From Nocardioides sp. S5 (GTDB lineage: Bacteria > Actinomycetota > Actinomycetes > Propionibacteriales > Nocardioidaceae), in assembly GCF_017310035.1 (NCBI RefSeq), contig NZ_CP022296.1, forward strand, positions 4,685,523-4,749,522: 64,000 nt of DNA, written 5' to 3'. Of this stretch, positions 1-11,318 are shown piece after piece. The translations under genes were made by a program, and so were the position numbers. The notes beneath the pieces are model-generated. The model saw only the letters and a program-made list of their open reading frames with translations, did not search any database and had not been told where the DNA came from. Within the stretch, counting starts at the first letter, position 1; every line of letters begins with the position of its first letter.

Positions 1-1616
<1,616 letters not shown>

Positions 1617-1733
1617 CGAGCAACTCGTGCCTGTACCCACCCGACCCCCGTCAGATGCGCTCTCGGGCCGAAATGTGGAAGGGTCTATGGCTCTGTGACC
1701 GAGACCGACCGATCCACCAGTGAGGAAAGAAAC

Positions 1734-3446
1734 GTGTCCAGCTCCCCCGACAGTCCCCCTTCGCCGCCCCTCGAGGCGGACGTCCCCGTCCAGAAGGGCC
1801 TCCGCCCCGACGCCGCGATCACCGCGCCGCGGGTCTTCTGGCCCGCCGCGGCGATCATCCTCGTGTTCGTCGGCCTCGCCGTGGCACTGCCCCAGCGCCT
1901 CGGCGACACCCTCAGCAGCCTCAACAGCACCGTCATCGGTGACCTCGGCTGGTTCTACGTCCTGCTCGTGAGCTCGTTCATCGCCTTCTCGCTGTGGGTG
2001 GCCTTCTCGCCGATGGGCCGCGTGGTGCTCGGCAAGGACGACGAGGAGCCCGAGTTCGGCCTCAAGTCGTGGTTCGCGATGCTCTTCGCCGCCGGCATGG
2101 GCATCGGCCTGGTGTTCTGGGGCGTTGCCGAGCCGCTGAACCACTTCGCCTCACCGCCGCCCGGCACCGCCGACGGCGACGCCGCGGCCGCCCGGGCTGC
2201 GATGGACACCACCTTCCTGCACTGGGGCCTGCACGCGTGGGGCATCTACGTGGTCGTCGGCCTGGCGGTCGCGTACGCCGTGCACCGCAAGGGACGACCG
2301 ATCTCGATCCGCTGGGCGCTCGAGCCGCTCCTCGGCGACCGGGTCAAGGGAACGCTCGGTGACGTGATCGACGTGATCGCCATCATCGGCACGCTCTTCG
2401 GTGTCGCGACCTCGCTGGGCTTCGGCGTCAGCCAGATCAGCGCCGGCCTGGCCTACCTCGGCTTCGTCGACGAGGCGTCGACCACCCTCAAGGTCGCCCT
2501 CATCGTCGGGATCAGCGTCATCGCGATCGTCTCCGTGGCCACCGGCGTCGACAAGGGCATCAAGTGGCTCTCCAACATCAACATGGGCCTGGCCGCCGCG
2601 CTCCTCCTCGTCGTGGCGATCCTCGGCCCCACCGTGTTCATCCTGGGCGACTTCGTCCAGCAGCTCGGCTCCTACGGCCGCAACTTCCTCGAGCTGTCGT
2701 TCCGCACGATGAGCTTCCAGGGTGAGGACGGAAGCGCCTGGCTGTCCGGCTGGACGACCTTCTACTGGGGCTGGTGGATGAGCTGGGCGCCGTTCGTCGG
2801 CGTCTTCATCGCCCGCATCTCCCGCGGCCGCACCGTGCGCGAGTTCGTCACCGGCGTGCTGCTGGTGCCGACGCTCGTGACCTTCCTCTGGTTCTCGGTC
2901 CTGGGTGGGTCGGCCATCTACCGCGAAATGTTCGGCGAGGGCGGACTGGTCGGTGAGGACGGCGCGGTCTCGACCGACGCCGCGCTGTTCCAGTTCCTCG
3001 AGGGGCTGCCGGCCTCGGGCCTGCTCAGCGTCGTCGCGATGATCCTGGTGGTCGTCTTCTTCGTGACGAGCTCCGACTCCGGCTCGTTCGTCGTCGACAT
3101 GCTCGCCAGCGGCGGCAACCCCCAGCCGCCGGTCTGGTCGCGCGTGTTCTGGGCCGTGTTGCAGGGTCTCATCGCGGCCACGCTCATCATCGCCGGCGCC
3201 GTGACCGGTCAGGACGGCCTCGGCGCCCTCCAGACCATGGCCATCCTGCTGGCGCTGCCGTTCAGCATCGTGATGATCGGGATGATGGTGGCCACGGCCA
3301 AGGCGCTGCTGCACGAGAACTGGCTCATCGAGCGCGCCGAGCGGCGCCTGCTCGCGGCCGAGGTGGCCGGCGAGGTGGCGCGCGTCAACGGCACCACGCC
3401 CGGTCCGATCCGCGACGAGCGACCGCCGCGACGTACGAAGGTCTGA
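1734..3446 (+). CDS. BCCT-family betaine/choline/carnitine transporter
   Basis: Secondary transporter for quaternary-ammonium osmolytes, 570 aa, about 12 membrane helices. Family signatures are present: the glycine-rich GMGIGLVFWGVAEP segment and the WWMSWAPFVGVFIARISRGRTVREF region with the conserved Trp cluster. The C-terminal tail is short and charged, unlike the long sensory tail of BetP. GTG at 1734 follows GAGGAAAGA with good spacing; GTG at 1695 in frame is possible but less well placed. It stands alone, convergent with the following GNAT gene, and the REP-like repeats lie in its 5' region. Substrate and coupling ion (Na+ or H+) cannot be read from the sequence. Confidence 0.93.
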   Translation: MSSSPDSPPSPPLEADVPVQKGLRPDAAITAPRVFWPAAAIILVFVGLAVALPQRLGDTLSSLNSTVIGDLGWFYVLLVSSFIAFSLWVAFSPMGRVVLGKDDEEPEFGLKSWFAMLFAAGMGIGLVFWGVAEPLNHFASPPPGTADGDAAAARAAMDTTFLHWGLHAWGIYVVVGLAVAYAVHRKGRPISIRWALEPLLGDRVKGTLGDVIDVIAIIGTLFGVATSLGFGVSQISAGLAYLGFVDEASTTLKVALIVGISVIAIVSVATGVDKGIKWLSNINMGLAAALLLVVAILGPTVFILGDFVQQLGSYGRNFLELSFRTMSFQGEDGSAWLSGWTTFYWGWWMSWAPFVGVFIARISRGRTVREFVTGVLLVPTLVTFLWFSVLGGSAIYREMFGEGGLVGEDGAVSTDAALFQFLEGLPASGLLSVVAMILVVVFFVTSSDSGSFVVDMLASGGNPQPPVWSRVFWAVLQGLIAATLIIAGAVTGQDGLGALQTMAILLALPFSIVMIGMMVATAKALLHENWLIERAERRLLAAEVAGEVARVNGTTPGPIRDERPPRRTKV

Positions 3447-3452
3447 CCACGG

Positions 3453-3496
3453 CGAGTGGTCCGGTCTACCGCCGAGGCGGGAGGCCGGACCACTCG
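3453..3496. terminator. Bidirectional terminator hairpin
   Basis: A perfect 12-bp inverted repeat, CGAGTGGTCCGG (3453-3464) with CCGGACCACTCG (3485-3496), lies between the convergent BCCT and GNAT genes. The right arm and loop reach into the GNAT 3' coding end. There is no T-tract, as is common in high-GC actinobacteria. Confidence 0.7.
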
Positions 3497-4026
3497 CGGG
3501 ACAGGATCGCCCACACCTCGAGGTCCTGGCGCTCCTCGCGCACGGGGAACACCTCGCGGAGGGTGCCCTCGTGGGTGAAGCCGAGGCGCTCGGCGACGCG
3601 TCTGCTGGCGAGGTTGCCCGGGGCGCAGCGCCACTCGACGCGGTGCAGCCCGCGCTCGGCGAACGCCCAGTCGAGCATGGCCGCGACGGCGCGGGTGACG
3701 ATGCCGCGACCGCGGGCCGAGGCGGCGAGGAAGACACCGACCTCGGCGATCCGGGAGCGTGCGTTGATGCTCGGGAAGAGCGTCCCGCCCACCAGCTCGT
3801 CCCCGATCCAGATGCCGTACAGGCGGCGGGTGCCCTCGCCCCGGCCCCTGGTGAAGCTGTCGATGAAGCCGCGGGCACCCTCGACGTCCTCGAAGCCCTC
3901 CCACGGCAGCCAGTCGTAGAAGTCCTCGCCGTGCGCTCGGAACAGCCCGGCGAGCTGCTCGGCGTGCCACGTCTCGAGGTCGGACAGGCGGGCGTCGTCG
4001 ATCTGCAGGCTCAGCACCCGCGCCAC
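3466..4026 (-). CDS. GNAT acetyltransferase, RimJ/RimL-like
   Basis: 186-aa GCN5-related N-acetyltransferase. The acetyl-CoA loop region reads ARGRGIVTRAV, followed by the typical tail RVEWRCAPGNLASRRVAERLGFTHEG. This pattern (NxxSrrVaEklGF.hEG) is that of the RimJ/RimL subfamily, which acetylates protein N-termini or small amines. The target cannot be read from the sequence. The gene is single, with its 3' end inside the terminator hairpin shared with the BCCT gene. Confidence 0.88.
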   Translation of the reverse strand: MARVLSLQIDDARLSDLETWHAEQLAGLFRAHGEDFYDWLPWEGFEDVEGARGFIDSFTRGRGEGTRRLYGIWIGDELVGGTLFPSINARSRIAEVGVFLAASARGRGIVTRAVAAMLDWAFAERGLHRVEWRCAPGNLASRRVAERLGFTHEGTLREVFPVREERQDLEVWAILSREWSGLPPRR

Positions 4027-4041
4027 CCTAGGGGTCGCCGC

Positions 4042-5004
4042 TCAGCCCAGCCCGGCGGCCTCGGTGAGCCACAGCCACGCGCGCGCCCGGGCATCCGGGT
4101 TCGGCCGCGTGGTGGGCAGGATGCTGGTGGGCCGCTCGACCCGGTCGTGCCAGAAGCGACCCGTGGGCGGTGCCGGCTCGACCGCGGCGAGCCACACGCT
4201 CGTGTCGGCGCCCTGGGCGTCGTCGCGCAGCACCGGCCGGGTGATCGAGCGGAAGCGCGGCAGCGACTCCTGCACGCCGGGGGTGTCGGCCCAGCCGGGG
4301 TGCATCGTGGCCACGGTGATGCCGTCGCCGGCCCACCGCTCGCCGAGCAGCGGCCCCATCTCGACCTGCATCCGCTTGGACCGCGCGTACGCCGTCGTGG
4401 GTGAGTAGTCGCCGGTGAGGTAGCCCGGGTCGTCGGCGCGCAGCGCCTGGCCGTACATCCCGCCGCTGCTGACCAGCACCACCCGACCGCCCACCAGCGG
4501 CCCACGCAGCGCCTCGGTCATCACGACCGGCCCGAGGACGTGCACCGCCATGCTGAGCTCGTGGCCCTGCGCGGACTCGGTGCGCGTCGGCGGCATCACG
4601 CCGGCGTTGTGCACGATCGCGTGCAGCTCGGGGACCTCCTCTGCGAAGTCGGCGGCAAAGCGGCGTACGTCGTCGAGGTCGCCGACGTCGCAGCGCCACA
4701 GCAGCAGCTCGGTGCCGGGCAGCACCGCCCGCAGCCGGTCCGCGACACCGGCGCCCTTCTCCTCGTCACGCACGAGCATGTGGACCGTGGCGCCCAGCCG
4801 GGCCAGGCCCTCCACGGTCGCGATGCCGAGCCCGGAGCTGGCGCCGGTGACGAGCACGTGGCGACCGGCCAGCGCACCCGCGGGCGGGTCCGCCGGCCAG
4901 CCGGGCAGCGTACGCCGCACGGCGAGGCCGATCGTGGTGTAGCCGAGGACCAGGGAGCGGTCCATCGCCGCGTCGACGGCGCGGGCGAGCAGCGGTCGTG
5001 CCAC
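4042..5004 (-). CDS. Short-chain dehydrogenase/reductase
   Basis: SDR oxidoreductase, 320 aa with GTG 5004 as start. The Rossmann motif is VTGASSGLG and the NAG motif is HNAGVMPP. The catalytic Ser lies in VVLVSSGGM and the Tyr-x3-Lys region reads TTAYARSKR, so the YxxxK lysine is present as YARSK. A 45-residue N-terminal extension precedes the Rossmann fold. The start lies 5 nt after the aldo-keto reductase stop, so the two genes probably share a transcript; ATG 4965 is a shorter alternative. It resembles the dehydrogenase/reductase (retinol dehydrogenase-like) group; the substrate is unknown. Confidence 0.87.
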   Translation of the reverse strand: MARPLLARAVDAAMDRSLVLGYTTIGLAVRRTLPGWPADPPAGALAGRHVLVTGASSGLGIATVEGLARLGATVHMLVRDEEKGAGVADRLRAVLPGTELLLWRCDVGDLDDVRRFAADFAEEVPELHAIVHNAGVMPPTRTESAQGHELSMAVHVLGPVVMTEALRGPLVGGRVVLVSSGGMYGQALRADDPGYLTGDYSPTTAYARSKRMQVEMGPLLGERWAGDGITVATMHPGWADTPGVQESLPRFRSITRPVLRDDAQGADTSVWLAAVEPAPPTGRFWHDRVERPTSILPTTRPNPDARARAWLWLTEAAGLG

Positions 5005-5009
5005 CTGCG

Positions 5010-5879
5010 TCAGCTCGCGTCGAGGCGGGCGACCTCGTCGGACGTCAGCTCGATGTCGGCCGCAGCCGCCGAGTCGGTGATGGACGAGGGCCGCTTGGCG
5101 CCGGGGATCGGGATGACGACCGGCGACTGCGCGAGCTCCCAGGCCAGCGCCACCTGCTGGGCGCTCACCCCGCGCTCGGTGGCGATCTCGGCGAAGGCCG
5201 GATGCTTCTCGGCCAGCTCCTTGGCGTCGCCCAGGCCGCCGAGCGGGCTCCACGGCAGGAACGGGAGGCCGAGCTCGTCGCACACGTCGATCTCGGGCTT
5301 GCTGCTGCGGAACTTCGGGCTGAACTGGTTCTGCACGCTCGCCAGCGCGTCACCGAGGACGGCGTGCGCGGCGCGGATCTGGTCGGGGTCGGCGTTGGAC
5401 AGCCCCACGCGGGCGACCTTGCCGCTGCCGGCGATCTCCTTCAGCGTGCCGATGACCTCGTCGTAGGGGACCTTCGGGTCCGGCCGGTGGTGCTGCCACA
5501 GCGCGATCTGCTCGACCCCGAGCCGTTGGAGGCTGGCGTCGACGGCGCTGCGGAGGTGCTCGGCCGAGCTGTCGGTGTCCCAGCCGCCGCCGTCGGTGCG
5601 GACGTGGCCGCCCTTGGTGGCGAGCAGCACGCGGTCGCGGACGCCGAGCTCGTCGAGGATCGAGGCGATCAGTCGCTCGTTCTCACCCTGGGCGCCCGCC
5701 CCCTTCTCGTCGCCGGGCCCGTAGGCGTCGGCGGTGTCGAACAGCGTGACGCCGGCGTCGAGCGCGGCGGTGACGGTGTCGAGGAGCTGCTGGCGCGGCT
5801 GGGTGCCGGTCTGGTCGAAGGTCATCAGGCCCAGGCCGATGGCGCCGACCTGCTGGTGTCCGATGGTGCGAGTCTGCAT
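5010..5879 (-). CDS. Aldo-keto reductase
   Basis: NADPH-dependent (alpha/beta)8 aldo-keto reductase, 289 aa. Seen are the DTADAYGPG motif carrying the catalytic Asp and Tyr, the Lys in LLATKGG, and a His in ALWQHHRPD. The NADPH-binding tail is VVIPIPGAKRPSSITDSAAA. An upstream in-frame start exists (5915), but ATG 5879 gives the normal family N-terminus (MQTRTIG). It is upstream of and close to the SDR gene, suggesting a two-gene carbonyl-reducing unit. The physiological substrate is unknown. Confidence 0.9.
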   Translation of the reverse strand: MQTRTIGHQQVGAIGLGLMTFDQTGTQPRQQLLDTVTAALDAGVTLFDTADAYGPGDEKGAGAQGENERLIASILDELGVRDRVLLATKGGHVRTDGGGWDTDSSAEHLRSAVDASLQRLGVEQIALWQHHRPDPKVPYDEVIGTLKEIAGSGKVARVGLSNADPDQIRAAHAVLGDALASVQNQFSPKFRSSKPEIDVCDELGLPFLPWSPLGGLGDAKELAEKHPAFAEIATERGVSAQQVALAWELAQSPVVIPIPGAKRPSSITDSAAAADIELTSDEVARLDAS

Positions 5880-5942
5880 GGATCCGACCCTACGGCGCGC
5901 CGCGAAACCCCTCACCGCCCGTCGAGGTGGGTCCGGCGACGC

Positions 5943-6392
5943 TCAGACGGCGTTGACGCGGAAGGTGTCGAGCAGGCTGAAGGCCGCCACCGCGTGGGCG
6001 CTGAGGTCATCGCCGACGGACTCGCGCGCGAACGCGGTGAAGTCCTGGAGCTCGGCGACCTCGCGGGCGCTGATGTTGCGGAAGCCCATCGACCAGGAGG
6101 TGAAGGCGCGCTCGTCGGCGAGTCGCCTGTCCACCACGCGTACGCCGCTGTGGCGCGCGTCGGCACGGATGGCGTCGAAGACCGACTCGACCGACGACGT
6201 GTCACCCTCGAGCGTCTGGATGACGTTGCCGCCGCTGTAGAGCAGCAGGCCGGTCACGCCGAGGCGCTCGTTCTTGGGGCGGATCTGCTCGATGAGCTCG
6301 ACCAGCTGGCCGACGGAGAGCAGGCGCGTGGCCGCGCTGGTGTAGGTGAGGCTGAGGACGCGCCCGTCGTGGACGCCGGAGTGGGAGCTCAT
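5943..6392 (-). CDS. Stand-alone BLUF-domain blue-light receptor
   Basis: 149-aa protein consisting of one BLUF domain (sensor of blue light using FAD). All the photocycle residues known from AppA are present at a constant offset: Tyr17 (SLTYTSA), Asn41, Gln59 (NVIQTLEG), Trp100 and Met102 (FTSWSMGF). No output domain is fused, so it must act by protein-protein contact, as short BLUF proteins such as PixD do. It lies downstream of fgd1 on the same strand, separated by a hairpin. The partner is not evident in the neighbourhood. Confidence 0.93.
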   Translation of the reverse strand: MSSHSGVHDGRVLSLTYTSAATRLLSVGQLVELIEQIRPKNERLGVTGLLLYSGGNVIQTLEGDTSSVESVFDAIRADARHSGVRVVDRRLADERAFTSWSMGFRNISAREVAELQDFTAFARESVGDDLSAHAVAAFSLLDTFRVNAV

Positions 6393-6439
6393 CGCCGAAG
6401 GACCATAGGCACGTCCGCGGACGCGCCACCACACCCGTT

Positions 6440-6457
6440 CGGGCCCTGCTGGGCCCG
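6440..6457 (-). terminator. Hairpin after fgd1
   Basis: A 7-bp perfect stem CGGGCCC with loop TGCT and CGGGCCC complement begins 6 nt beyond the fgd1 stop codon. It separates fgd1 from the BLUF gene. There is no T-tract; it is a likely factor-assisted or L-shaped terminator. Confidence 0.6.
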
Positions 6458-6462
6458 GTGGC

Positions 6463-7479
6463 CTACGCGCCGAGCTCGCGCAGGCCCGGCAGCACCTCGG
6501 CACCGAAGGATGAGAGGAACGCCTCCTGCTCGTGGCCCGGGGCGTGGAAGACGAGGTGGTCGAAGCCCGCGTCGACGTAGGGGCGCACGGCGTCGACGAC
6601 CGCCTCGGGCGAGGTCTCGACGATCCAGCGCGAGGCCACCTGCTCGATCGGCAGCCGGTCGGCGGCGGCGGCCATCTCCACCGGGTCGTCGAGCTGGTGC
6701 TTCTGCTCCGCGCTCAGCGACAGCGGCGCCCAGAAGCGGCAGTTCTCGAGCGCCTCCTCGCGGGTGGGGGCGTAGGACAGCTTGATCTCAATCATCCGCG
6801 CGATGTCGCCGGAGGCCCGGCCCGCTGCCTCGAGGCCCTCGGCGACCGCGGGTAGCAGCTTGTCGGTGTAGAGGTCCATCCCCTTGCCGCTGGTGCAGAT
6901 GAAGCCGTCGCCCACGCGACCGGCGTACTTCGCCATCTGCGGGCCGCCGGCCGCGACGTAGATCGGCACGCCGCCGTGGGGGCGGTCGTAGATCGTGGCG
7001 TCGACGGTGCGGTAGTAGTCGCCGTCGAAGGTGACCCGCTCACCGGCCCAGAGCTCGCGCATCAGCCGCACCGACTCGCGCAGGCGCGCCCAGCGCTCCT
7101 TGAAGTCCGGCCACTCCCCGAGCCCGACGGAGACCTCGTTGAGCGCCTCGCCCGTGCCGACACCGAGCACCACCCGGCCGGGGTCGAGCAGCGCGAGGGT
7201 GGCGAACTGCTGAGCCAGGACGGCCGGGTTGTAGCGGAAGGTCGGGGTGAGCACGCTGGTGCCGAGCACCACGCGGTCCGTGCGCTCACCGAGGGCCGCG
7301 AGCACCGCGAGCGCGTTGGGGGCGTGGCCGCCCTCGTGGCGCCAGGGCTGGAGGTGGTCGCTGAGCCACACGCTGTCGAGGCCGACCTCCTCGGCGCGGG
7401 TGCCGAGCCCGACGAGCTCGCGGGGGCCGAACTGCTCGGCCGAGGCCTTGTAACCGATGGTGAGCGGCGAGGTCGTCAT
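6463..7479 (-). CDS. fgd1: F420-dependent glucose-6-phosphate dehydrogenase
   Basis: Oxidises glucose-6-phosphate to 6-phosphogluconolactone while reducing cofactor F420, and so supplies F420H2 to the other flavin/deazaflavin enzymes of the island. The 338-aa protein begins [16 protein letters not shown] and carries the Fgd-typical segments [32 protein letters not shown] and [10 protein letters not shown]. It also has [10 protein letters not shown] and [13 protein letters not shown]. Length and motifs match mycobacterial Fgd1 (336 aa) and differ from generic luciferase-like monooxygenases. ATG 7479 has only a weak ribosome-binding site. The divergent neighbour is another F420 enzyme gene. Confidence 0.95.
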   Translation of the reverse strand: MTTSPLTIGYKASAEQFGPRELVGLGTRAEEVGLDSVWLSDHLQPWRHEGGHAPNALAVLAALGERTDRVVLGTSVLTPTFRYNPAVLAQQFATLALLDPGRVVLGVGTGEALNEVSVGLGEWPDFKERWARLRESVRLMRELWAGERVTFDGDYYRTVDATIYDRPHGGVPIYVAAGGPQMAKYAGRVGDGFICTSGKGMDLYTDKLLPAVAEGLEAAGRASGDIARMIEIKLSYAPTREEALENCRFWAPLSLSAEQKHQLDDPVEMAAAADRLPIEQVASRWIVETSPEAVVDAVRPYVDAGFDHLVFHAPGHEQEAFLSSFGAEVLPGLRELGA

Positions 7480-7550
7480 GAGGAGATGTTGTCCTTGCGT
7501 CGGGTGGCGGCGACGGCGCGGGAGCCGCCGGGAGTGGCATCGTGCGAGGT

Positions 7551-8549
7551 GTGAGCGATCTTCCCCTGCTGGGGTTCGGTCTGCCGGTGTCGGGCAGCTG
7601 GGCGACCCCCACCACGATGATCCACCTCGCCCGCAGGGCCGAGGAGCTGGGCTGGGCGTCGCTGTGGACCTTCCAGCGTCTGCTCCAGCCGCTCGACGGC
7701 GAGCCCGACGCCGCGCACAACCCGGGCACGAGACCGGTCGGCGACCCGGCGTACGCCTCGGTGCACGACGCCGTGCTGCCACTGGCCTTCGTCGCCGCCC
7801 ACACCAGCACGATCGGCCTCGGCACCGCCACGGTGTGTGCACCGTTCACGCCGCCGGTGGTGCTGGCCAAGGCGATGTCCACCCTGGACCACCTCAGCGG
7901 CGGCCGCGTGACCACCGGGATCGGGATGGGCTGGCTGCCGCAGGAGTACGTCGCCGCCGGCGTGCCGTTCCAGCGGCGTGGTGCCCGCATGGAGGAGTAC
8001 GTCCGCTGCCTGAAGGCCGTGTGGACGCAGGACCCGGTCCAGTTCGACGGCGAGTTCTACACCGTGCCGCGCTCCCACGTCGGCCCGCGCCCGGTCCAGC
8101 GACCTCACCCGCCGGTCCTCGTCGGTGGAGCCGCGGAGCCGGCGCTGCGCCGGGCCGGGCGCCTGGCCGAGGGCTGGATCGGCAGCACCCGCACCGACCT
8201 GGAGTCCCTCGCCCGCTCCGTCGCACTCGTGCGGGCCGGTGCCGAGGAGGCCGGCCGCGACCCCGACGCCGTACGCATCCTGGTGCGGACGGTGGTCGAC
8301 CTGGTCGCCGAGGATCCCGGCCACGGTCGCCGTCGGGGGCACGGGACGCGGCAGCAGGTCCTCGGCGACCTGGCCGACCTGGCGAGCCACGGGGCCACCG
8401 AGGTCCTCGTGGACCTCAACTTCTCCCCGCGCGTCGGCTCGCCGGACGTGGACGCCGATGGAGCGACGGCGGAGGCCGAGCGTGTGCTGGACGCGCTGGC
8501 CCCGCCTCAGCCGCCGCCCCACCTCAGGAGGCCTCCACCTTCGGCATGA
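7551..8549 (+). CDS. Luciferase-like F420-dependent oxidoreductase
   Basis: 332-aa TIM-barrel enzyme of the luciferase-like (bacterial luciferase/F420 reductase) superfamily. Recognisable are the N-terminal beta strand ([11 protein letters not shown]), [21 protein letters not shown] (cofactor phosphate region) and [28 protein letters not shown]. Next to Fgd1 and the F420 genes it is more likely F420- than FMN-dependent; its substrate is unknown. GTG 7551 is chosen; GTG 7542 is three codons upstream. Its last 26 bp overlap the end of the convergent oxidoreductase gene. Confidence 0.88.
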   Translation: MSDLPLLGFGLPVSGSWATPTTMIHLARRAEELGWASLWTFQRLLQPLDGEPDAAHNPGTRPVGDPAYASVHDAVLPLAFVAAHTSTIGLGTATVCAPFTPPVVLAKAMSTLDHLSGGRVTTGIGMGWLPQEYVAAGVPFQRRGARMEEYVRCLKAVWTQDPVQFDGEFYTVPRSHVGPRPVQRPHPPVLVGGAAEPALRRAGRLAEGWIGSTRTDLESLARSVALVRAGAEEAGRDPDAVRILVRTVVDLVAEDPGHGRRRGHGTRQQVLGDLADLASHGATEVLVDLNFSPRVGSPDVDADGATAEAERVLDALAPPQPPPHLRRPPPSA

Positions 8550-9510
8550 TGTCGTACTTCAGGCGCTTGAGGTCGTCGAGCGTCTTCGACACCGGGACGT
8601 CGGAGAAGGGCGGCCACAGCAGCGGCATCGTGAGCCCGGCCTCCTGGTACTGCTTGAGCCGGTCGACGATCTGCTGCTCGGTGCCCACCAGCAGGTTGGA
8701 CACCTTGCGGTTGTCGGTCTGGTCGGTCTCGGTGTCGGTGATGGTGAACCAGATCATCGAGCACATGTCGAGGTCGTCGATCGACTTGCCCTTCTCCTCG
8801 AGCTCGCGCGCGATCGCCGTACGCCACTCGGTGAGCTCGGCCGGGGAGTCCTGGATGCCGATCCAGCCCGACAGGCCGTACTTCGCGACCCGGTTGGCCG
8901 AGCGCTTGGGGTCCTTGAGGCCACTGAAGTAGATCGGCGGGTGCGGCTTCTGCACCGGCTGGTGGCCGAAGCCCGCGGGCTCGAAGTCGGCGAACTCGCC
9001 GTGGTACTCGAAGATCTCGTTCTGCCAGATGCCCAGGCAGATCTCGATGGTCTCGCGGACGTGGGCGTGGCGACGCGGGAAGAGGTGGGTGGCGCTCGCG
9101 GCGGCGAACTCCTCGGGCATCCAGCCGGCGCCGACGCCGACGTTGAGGCGGCCGTTGGAGAGGTGGTCGATGGTGGCGCACTCGGCGGCGAAGACGCCCG
9201 GGGAGCGGTAGGGGGTGTCGGTGATGCTCATGCCGATACGCACCTTCTCGGTGCGGGCGGCGAGCCAGGGCAGGATCGGCCAGCCCTGGAACCACTTGCC
9301 CTTCGACTCCACCGGCATCTGCAGGGGGAACTGGTCCATCATCCCGAACGGGTACTGCATCTCGGCGCGGTCCGAGGCCTCCGGGACGATGATGCGGTCG
9401 AGGGTCCAGACGGAGTCGAAGTCGAGCTCCTCCGCCAGGTCGGTCAGGTCCGCGAGCTCCTGGACCGTGACGTGGTTGCGGAACGTGGGCAGGTAGAGGG
9501 CGAGCTTCAT
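8524..9510 (-). CDS. Luciferase-like F420-dependent oxidoreductase
   Basis: 328-aa member of the luciferase-like superfamily, only distantly similar to its convergent neighbour. The barrel signatures are LALYLPTF at the N-terminus, HLSNGRLNVGVGAGWMPEEF, and KPHPPIYFSGLKDPKRSANRVAKYGLSGWIG broken over the usual positions. ATG 9510 follows GAGGAGATTCCCG, a strong ribosome-binding site. The acyl-CoA ligase gene lies 147 nt upstream on the same strand, so both may act on a CoA-activated or carboxylated compound. That link is inference only. Confidence 0.88.
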   Translation of the reverse strand: MKLALYLPTFRNHVTVQELADLTDLAEELDFDSVWTLDRIIVPEASDRAEMQYPFGMMDQFPLQMPVESKGKWFQGWPILPWLAARTEKVRIGMSITDTPYRSPGVFAAECATIDHLSNGRLNVGVGAGWMPEEFAAASATHLFPRRHAHVRETIEICLGIWQNEIFEYHGEFADFEPAGFGHQPVQKPHPPIYFSGLKDPKRSANRVAKYGLSGWIGIQDSPAELTEWRTAIARELEEKGKSIDDLDMCSMIWFTITDTETDQTDNRKVSNLLVGTEQQIVDRLKQYQEAGLTMPLLWPPFSDVPVSKTLDDLKRLKYDIMPKVEAS

Positions 9511-9657
9511 CGGGAATCTCCTCGGGAGCGGTCTCGGCCCACGGCCGGCGCTGGTCACGTCCCGGACGGGCCCTTGTGTCGTATCTCACAATCGGGCGCC
9601 GATGCTCCGCAAGGGAGCGGGTGCTCATGGTTTCCTCAACGCGCGCGGGCGGGAGCG

Positions 9658-11181
9658 TCAGAGCCGCTCGCGCAGCTCCCGCTTCAGCACCTTGCCGTAG
9701 TTGTTGGTCGGCAAAGCGTCGAGGAAGACGTAATCCTTGGGCCGCTTGAACCGCGCGATCCGGTCCAGGCACGTGCGGTCGAGATCCTCGATCGGCACCT
9801 GCGTGCCGTCGGTGACCACGAAAGCCACCACCGACTCCCCCCACTCCGGGTCCGGTCGCCCGACGACGGCCGCCGCCTCGACGTGGGGGTGGACCAGGAG
9901 GGCCTCCTCGACCTCGCGCGGATAGATGTTCATCCCGCCGCTGATGATGAGGTCCTTGGACCGGTCCCGCAGGGTCAGGAAGCCGTCGTCGTCGAAGCTG
10001 CCGACATCGCCGGTGTGCAACCAGCCGCCGCGCAGGGTCTCCGCGGTCGCCTCCGGCTGCTCCCAGTAGCCGGCCATCACCACCGAACCGCGTACGACGA
10101 TCTCGCCGGCCTCCCCGGCCGGGAGCGGGCGGTCGTCCTCGTCGACGACGCGCACCTCGACGTCGGTGCGGGGGAAGCCGACGCCCTGCATCCGCTCGCG
10201 CCACCGCGGGTGGTCGCGGTCGGCGTGGTCGGCCTTCGACAGCCCGGTGATGGTCATCGGGGTCTCGCCCTGGCCGTAGATCTGGGCCAGGCGGGGACCG
10301 AAGGTCGCGAGCGCGTCCTCGAGGTCGGCGAGGTACATCGGCGCTCCGCCGTAGATGATCGTCTTGAGACCCGCCAGCTCCCCGGGACCCGCTGCGACGA
10401 GGACCGGGTCGGAGGCCAGCCGCCTGATCATGATCGGCGCGGCGAAGAACGACATCCCGGGCCAGCGCGCGAGCAGCGCGAGCAGCTCCTCGCCACCGAG
10501 GGTGGGCCCGGAGGGGAAGACGCTCACCGCCCCGCGTGCCAGGTGCGGCAGGCCGTAGAGCCCCGAGCCGTGGGACAGCGGCGCGGCGTGCAGCACGCTG
10601 TCGGTCGCCGCCACCGGGTCGATGTCGGCGAAGTAGCTGAGCGAGGCCATCAGCAGGTTGCCGTGGGTGAGGGTGGCGCCCTTGGGTCGCCCGGTCGTGC
10701 CGCTGGTGTAGAAGAGCCAGGCCGGGTCGTCGCGGTGACGGTCGGTGAGCGGCAACGGGTCGCTGGTCCGCAGCGCGTCCCACTCCGGGCCCGGCACTCG
10801 CACGACCCGGCGCAGGCAGGCCACGGTGTCGAGCAGCGACTCGACGTCCTCGGCGTGCGCGTCGTCGGTGAGCACGACCCCGGTCGTGGAGCTGTCGAGG
10901 ATGAAGGCGATCTCCTCGCGGTGCAGGCGCGCGTTGACCGGGACCGCGACCAGGCCCGCGTGCCAGGCGGCGAGCTGCGCCTCGAGGTACTCCGGCGCGT
11001 TGGCCATCACGATCGCCACGCGGTCGCCGGGCTCGAGGCCGAGCCCGCGCAGTCCGGCGGCACCGCCCGCCACCCGCGCGGCCAGCTGACCCCACGTGGC
11101 TCGTACCTCGTCGCCCGCGGCCAGCGCCGGCCGCTCACGGAGCCGCCGTCCGTTGCGCTCCACCCAGGAGGCCAGGTTCAT
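9658..11181 (-). CDS. Acyl-CoA/AMP ligase (ANL superfamily)
   Basis: 507-aa adenylate-forming ligase that activates a carboxylic acid as acyl-AMP and passes it to CoA. ATP-binding loop LFYTSGTTGRPKG is near residue 165; the other core motifs are YGQGE and the hinge region HTGDVGSFDDDGFLTLRDRSKD. The C-terminal lobe has GGMNIYPREVEE and the catalytic Lys in NNYGKVLKREL. Length and motifs fit fatty-acid or aryl-CoA ligases; specificity cannot be called. ATG 11181 gives the standard N-terminus (MNLASWVERNG); longer upstream extensions lack homology-like features. Confidence 0.92.
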   Translation of the reverse strand: MNLASWVERNGRRLRERPALAAGDEVRATWGQLAARVAGGAAGLRGLGLEPGDRVAIVMANAPEYLEAQLAAWHAGLVAVPVNARLHREEIAFILDSSTTGVVLTDDAHAEDVESLLDTVACLRRVVRVPGPEWDALRTSDPLPLTDRHRDDPAWLFYTSGTTGRPKGATLTHGNLLMASLSYFADIDPVAATDSVLHAAPLSHGSGLYGLPHLARGAVSVFPSGPTLGGEELLALLARWPGMSFFAAPIMIRRLASDPVLVAAGPGELAGLKTIIYGGAPMYLADLEDALATFGPRLAQIYGQGETPMTITGLSKADHADRDHPRWRERMQGVGFPRTDVEVRVVDEDDRPLPAGEAGEIVVRGSVVMAGYWEQPEATAETLRGGWLHTGDVGSFDDDGFLTLRDRSKDLIISGGMNIYPREVEEALLVHPHVEAAAVVGRPDPEWGESVVAFVVTDGTQVPIEDLDRTCLDRIARFKRPKDYVFLDALPTNNYGKVLKRELRERL

Positions 11182-11318
11182 GCCGACAACCTCGCCGGGA
11201 ACCCGGCGGGGGGTCAAGGCTCGGGCGGCAACGTTGAGAATGGCGTGATGGTCCGCCGGGGCCGCATCGGCGAGGCTGGCTGGGTCCCGCACCCGACACC
11301 CGAGAGGTGGAGCCAGCG

